From a bacterium (lineage in GTDB: Bacteria; Krumholzibacteriota; Krumholzibacteria; LZORAL124-64-63), in the NCBI GenBank assembly GCA_030592025.1, contig JAUUZX010000033.1, positions 1-8,773 of the forward strand: 8,773 nt of DNA, given 5' to 3'. This document shows, piece by piece, positions 6,674 to 8,773 of this stretch. The notes under the pieces are model-generated. The model saw only the letters and a list, made by a program, of their open reading frames with translations, made no database searches and was not told the DNA's origin. Both the position numbers and the translations under genes were made by a program. How positions within the stretch are numbered: position 1 is the stretch's first letter; every line of letters starts with the position of its first letter.

Positions 6674-7944
6674 CCTTCCAGTACCTCCCGCACGGCCGCC
6701 AGCAGGGCGGTCCGCGCTATCGGCGTCTGCTCGCCGGTTTCCAGATCCTTGAGTTGCAGGGTGCCGGCGGCCATCTCGCTCTCGCCCACGACGAGCAGCA
6801 CCCGCGCCCGGCGCAGGTGGGCCGTCTTGGCCTGGGCCTTGAGGGACCGCCCCGAAGTGTCCACGTCCACCCGGCAGAAGCCGCGCAGACGGTCGACCGA
6901 AGCCAATGCATAGCGTTCGGCGCCCGGGCCTGCGCAGGCCACCATGACGTCCACCGCCGACTGTCGGCTCCGCTGGGGATCGAACGGGTCGTCGTTCAGA
7001 TGCAGCAAGGCCCGCTCGATGCCGACGGAGAAGCCCACTGCCGGCGTGGCCGGGCCACCGCATTGTTCCACCAGCTGGTCGTAACGCCCACCGCCGGCCA
7101 AGCTGCTCTGCTTGCGCCCGGAACGGGCGGTGATCTCGAAGGTCGTGCGGCTGTAGTAGTCCAGGCCACGCACGAGGGCCGCGTCCTCGACGAAGGGCAC
7201 CTCCAGGTCGGTCAACGTGCCCAGGACCACCTCGTGGTGTTCGCGACAAGCCGTGCAGAGCATGCTCGTGATGGGCTTGAAGTCGGCGAGCAAGGCCTGC
7301 ACGCCATCATCCTTCGTATCGAACAACCGCAGGGGATTGATGTCGATCCGCTTCCGCATGGGCTCGGGAATCCGGTCCAGATTGCCGTTGAGGTACACCT
7401 TGAGATCCTCGAGGTAGCCGGGGCGGCACGCGGGGCAACCGATGCTGTTCACCTGGACGCCGACACCGTCGGCATCGACCGCCTCGAACAGGGCCAGCGC
7501 GGTCTGGATGACCTCCGCGTCCAGCACGGGGCTCGCCGAACCGAGGGCCTCGACCCCCACCTGATGGAACTGGCGGTAGCGCCCGGCCTGGGGCCGGTCG
7601 TGGCGGAACATCGGGCCCATGTAATAGAACTTCAGCGTTCCCGGTTGCCGGGTGAGACCGTTCTCCAGGTAGGCCCGCACGACCGACGCCGTCATCTCGG
7701 GCCGCAGGGTGAGGCTCTCGCCACCCTTCGTCTCGAAGGTGTACATCTCCTTGTCGACGATGTCCGTACCTTCGCCCACCGAGCGCAGGAAGAGTTCCGT
7801 CGGCTCAATGATGGGCGTGCGGATTTCACCGTAACCGTAGCGGCCGAGGGTCTCGGACCAGCGCTCCTCGCACCAGCGCCAACGCTCCACCTCTTCCAGC
7901 ATGATGTCTCGCGTGCCCTTGAGACGGCGGTACTTCGGGTTCAT
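6670..7944 (-). CDS. hisS: Histidyl-tRNA synthetase
   Basis: 424 residues from the ATG at 7944, the usual HisRS length. It charges tRNA(His) in the cytoplasm as a class II dimer. Visible: [10 protein letters not shown] near the N-terminus; [12 protein letters not shown] (79-90); motif 2 [16 protein letters not shown] (113-128); histidine-binding [11 protein letters not shown] (257-267); [14 protein letters not shown] (284-297); GFSVGIER in motif 3 (304-311); and a C-terminal anticodon-binding domain (about 330-424). The insertion domain carries CPAC (Cys170, Cys173) and CTAC (Cys230, Cys233), a probable structural metal site. The frame extends 13 codons upstream to a GTG at 7983, but GGAAGG at 7950-7955 sits 5 nt before the ATG and the extra residues are not HisRS-like, so 7944 is preferred. 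Overlaps aspS by 4 bp, so the two synthetases are probably co-translated. Confidence 0.96.
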   Translation of the reverse strand: MNPKYRRLKGTRDIMLEEVERWRWCEERWSETLGRYGYGEIRTPIIEPTELFLRSVGEGTDIVDKEMYTFETKGGESLTLRPEMTASVVRAYLENGLTRQPGTLKFYYMGPMFRHDRPQAGRYRQFHQVGVEALGSASPVLDAEVIQTALALFEAVDADGVGVQVNSIGCPACRPGYLEDLKVYLNGNLDRIPEPMRKRIDINPLRLFDTKDDGVQALLADFKPITSMLCTACREHHEVVLGTLTDLEVPFVEDAALVRGLDYYSRTTFEITARSGRKQSSLAGGGRYDQLVEQCGGPATPAVGFSVGIERALLHLNDDPFDPQRSRQSAVDVMVACAGPGAERYALASVDRLRGFCRVDVDTSGRSLKAQAKTAHLRRARVLLVVGESEMAAGTLQLKDLETGEQTPIARTALLAAVREVLEG

Positions 7945-7961
7945 GTCATCCTTCCGGGAGC

Positions 7962-7979
7962 GGAGGGGCTCCCCCCTCC
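7962..7979 (-). promoter_or_regulatory. GC-rich hairpin upstream of hisS
   Basis: On the minus strand GGAGGGG and CCCCTCC form a perfect 7-bp stem around a GGAG loop. It lies in the 45-nt gap between the PhnD-like gene and hisS, ending 6 nt before the GGAAGG ribosome-binding site. No T-run follows, so it is not a typical intrinsic terminator. It could tune hisS translation, block readthrough or protect a processed mRNA end; the structure is seen, the role is a guess. Confidence 0.5.
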
Positions 7980-7989
7980 CCACCTCACG

Positions 7990-8773
7990 TCAATCCGTCA
8001 TCCGGGCCGCGCTCGCCCGGATCAATCGCCTGATCCGTTCCAGGTCCGGCTCGACCAGCAGGTTGAAACCCGCCAGATGCATAACGCTCACGCCGGCGCC
8101 CAGGGCATCGGCCGGCACGGTGGTCCCGGCGTCCTCGCGGCCGATGCGCGTCAGGACCACGCCCAGGGCCAGGCGCCGACTGCCCGCCAGGGACCGCGGC
8201 GCCATCAACACAAGGTCGGGTACCGGCGGCGTCGCCTCCTGCACGGCCCACGCCGCGGAGTCGAGCAACCCCTGGCTGAAGAAGTGTTCCGCATCCCACT
8301 GCCGCACCAGCGCGTAGTCGAAGCCACCGAGGCGCAACGCGTGCAGGGCGGCCGCGTGGTCGTAGGGGTCGGGTCCCGACGCCACCATGGCCATGGTCCC
8401 GGTCGGTCGCCCAATCATCCGCCAAGCCCCCGTCGCCGCCAGGGAAACCGAATCACCGAGCACCGTCCGCGCCGGATCGGTCAACCAGGGCTCGTCGGCG
8501 GGCGGCGCGGACCGCCGCCGAACGATCACACCCCGCGGACGCAGATTCTGGGGCAGCGGACGTCTGCCCACGACCACCGGGGCGTAGAACTCCGCCGCGA
8601 GGCCCAGGGCCAAGGCGTCGGGCCCGAACACGAAGACCTCCCCGGCCCCAGCCAGGGCATGCACCTCGTCCAGGGTATGGACGACCCGCGCCGTCACCGG
8701 CTGCTCCGTCACCTCCGACACCACCTGGGCCAGCGGCCTGTAGAAGCGCTCCATGCGGTCAGGCATCCCCGAG
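7990..8773 (-). CDS. PhnD-like periplasmic-binding-fold protein (5' end outside window)
   Basis: Probably partial: an ATG at 8766 gives 258 residues, but the frame stays open to the edge and the GMPDRMERFYRPL segment resembles the interior first strand and YRPLA helix of PhnD-like proteins, so the true start, and any signal peptide, is likely outside. Counting from that ATG: GEVFVFGPDALALG (42-55) fits the first lobe; GVIVRR (79-84), then GDSVSLAATGAW (103-114), resembles the GD-x-x-S-x-S-G hinge of the family; AALHALRLGGFDYALVRQWD (138-157) fits the second lobe; and TPPVPDLVLMAP (179-190) fits the family's S/T-P-x-x-P strand. Family members bind phosphate, phosphite or phosphonate for ABC transporters or act as sensor domains. 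No transporter gene is in view, so ligand and location are unknown. The stop lies 45 nt before hisS. A generic type 2 periplasmic-binding-fold protein is the alternative. Confidence 0.6.
   Translation of the reverse strand, partial: SGMPDRMERFYRPLAQVVSEVTEQPVTARVVHTLDEVHALAGAGEVFVFGPDALALGLAAEFYAPVVVGRRPLPQNLRPRGVIVRRRSAPPADEPWLTDPARTVLGDSVSLAATGAWRMIGRPTGTMAMVASGPDPYDHAAALHALRLGGFDYALVRQWDAEHFFSQGLLDSAAWAVQEATPPVPDLVLMAPRSLAGSRRLALGVVLTRIGREDAGTTVPADALGAGVSVMHLAGFNLLVEPDLERIRRLIRASAARMTD

Noticed and set aside
4928..6913. 661-residue plus-strand open frame antisense to aspS and hisS
   Set aside because: It lies opposite two unmistakable synthetases; the composition (rich in Leu, Val, Gly, Glu, Asp, His) is typical of antisense frames in GC-rich genes, and no family motif is seen.
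6674..7249. Upstream extension of the aspS frame inside hisS
   Set aside because: It overlaps the hisS C-terminal half in another frame, has no AspRS similarity, and the conserved RTHHCG N-terminus lies just after the TTG at 6673.
7962..7979. Hairpin as an intrinsic terminator between the PhnD-like gene and hisS
   Set aside because: No T-run follows the stem on the minus strand, and no promoter-like sequence for hisS is visible downstream of it, so readthrough is more likely.
7945..7983. GTG start for hisS 13 codons upstream of the ATG
   Set aside because: The extra residues are encoded by the hairpin and Shine-Dalgarno region; the ATG at 7944 has an ideally spaced GGAAGG.

Overview
The window is a GC-rich bacterial chromosomal segment (roughly two thirds G+C by eye), packed with genes that all lie on the minus strand. 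It reads right to left as one apparent operon: a PhnD-like solute-binding-fold protein (5' end cut by the window edge), hisS, aspS, phoH (ybeZ), a 7TM-HD c-di-AMP phosphodiesterase of the PgpH/YqfF type, ybeY, and a CorC/HlyC-type CBS membrane protein (3' end cut by the other edge). No tRNA, rRNA, CRISPR array, insertion sequence or phage gene is visible, and no stretch over 300 bases lacks a gene. The long plus-strand open frames are shadows of minus-strand codon bias.

Junctions from right to left: PhnD-like to hisS, 45 nt with a GC-rich hairpin; hisS to aspS, 4-bp overlap (TTGA); aspS to phoH, 4-bp overlap (GTGA); phoH to 7TM-HD, 31 nt with a tandemly duplicated Shine-Dalgarno-like octamer; 7TM-HD to ybeY, 4-bp overlap (GTGA); ybeY to corC-like, 7 nt. 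All three overlapping genes start with a non-ATG codon. No promoter or terminator is visible, so transcription probably enters and leaves outside the window.

Functionally this is a translation and RNA-maintenance cluster: two class II aminoacyl-tRNA synthetases, then the equivalent of the E. coli ybeZ-ybeY-ybeX row (PhoH ATPase, YbeY RNase, CorC) with a c-di-AMP phosphodiesterase gene between phoH and ybeY, as in many non-proteobacterial lineages. The 7TM-HD protein argues against a gamma- or alphaproteobacterium. A high-GC deltaproteobacterial-like, Gemmatimonadota-like or FCB-affiliated candidate-phylum bacterium fits better, but this placement is low confidence.

I see no undescribed multi-gene system. 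The most notable points are a six-unit Lys-Ser-Gly repeat at the cytoplasmic N-terminus of the 7TM-HD protein, a diverged membrane domain in the CorC-like protein, a four-cysteine site in HisRS, an expanded loop in YbeY, and a PhnD-like protein heading a tRNA synthetase cluster.
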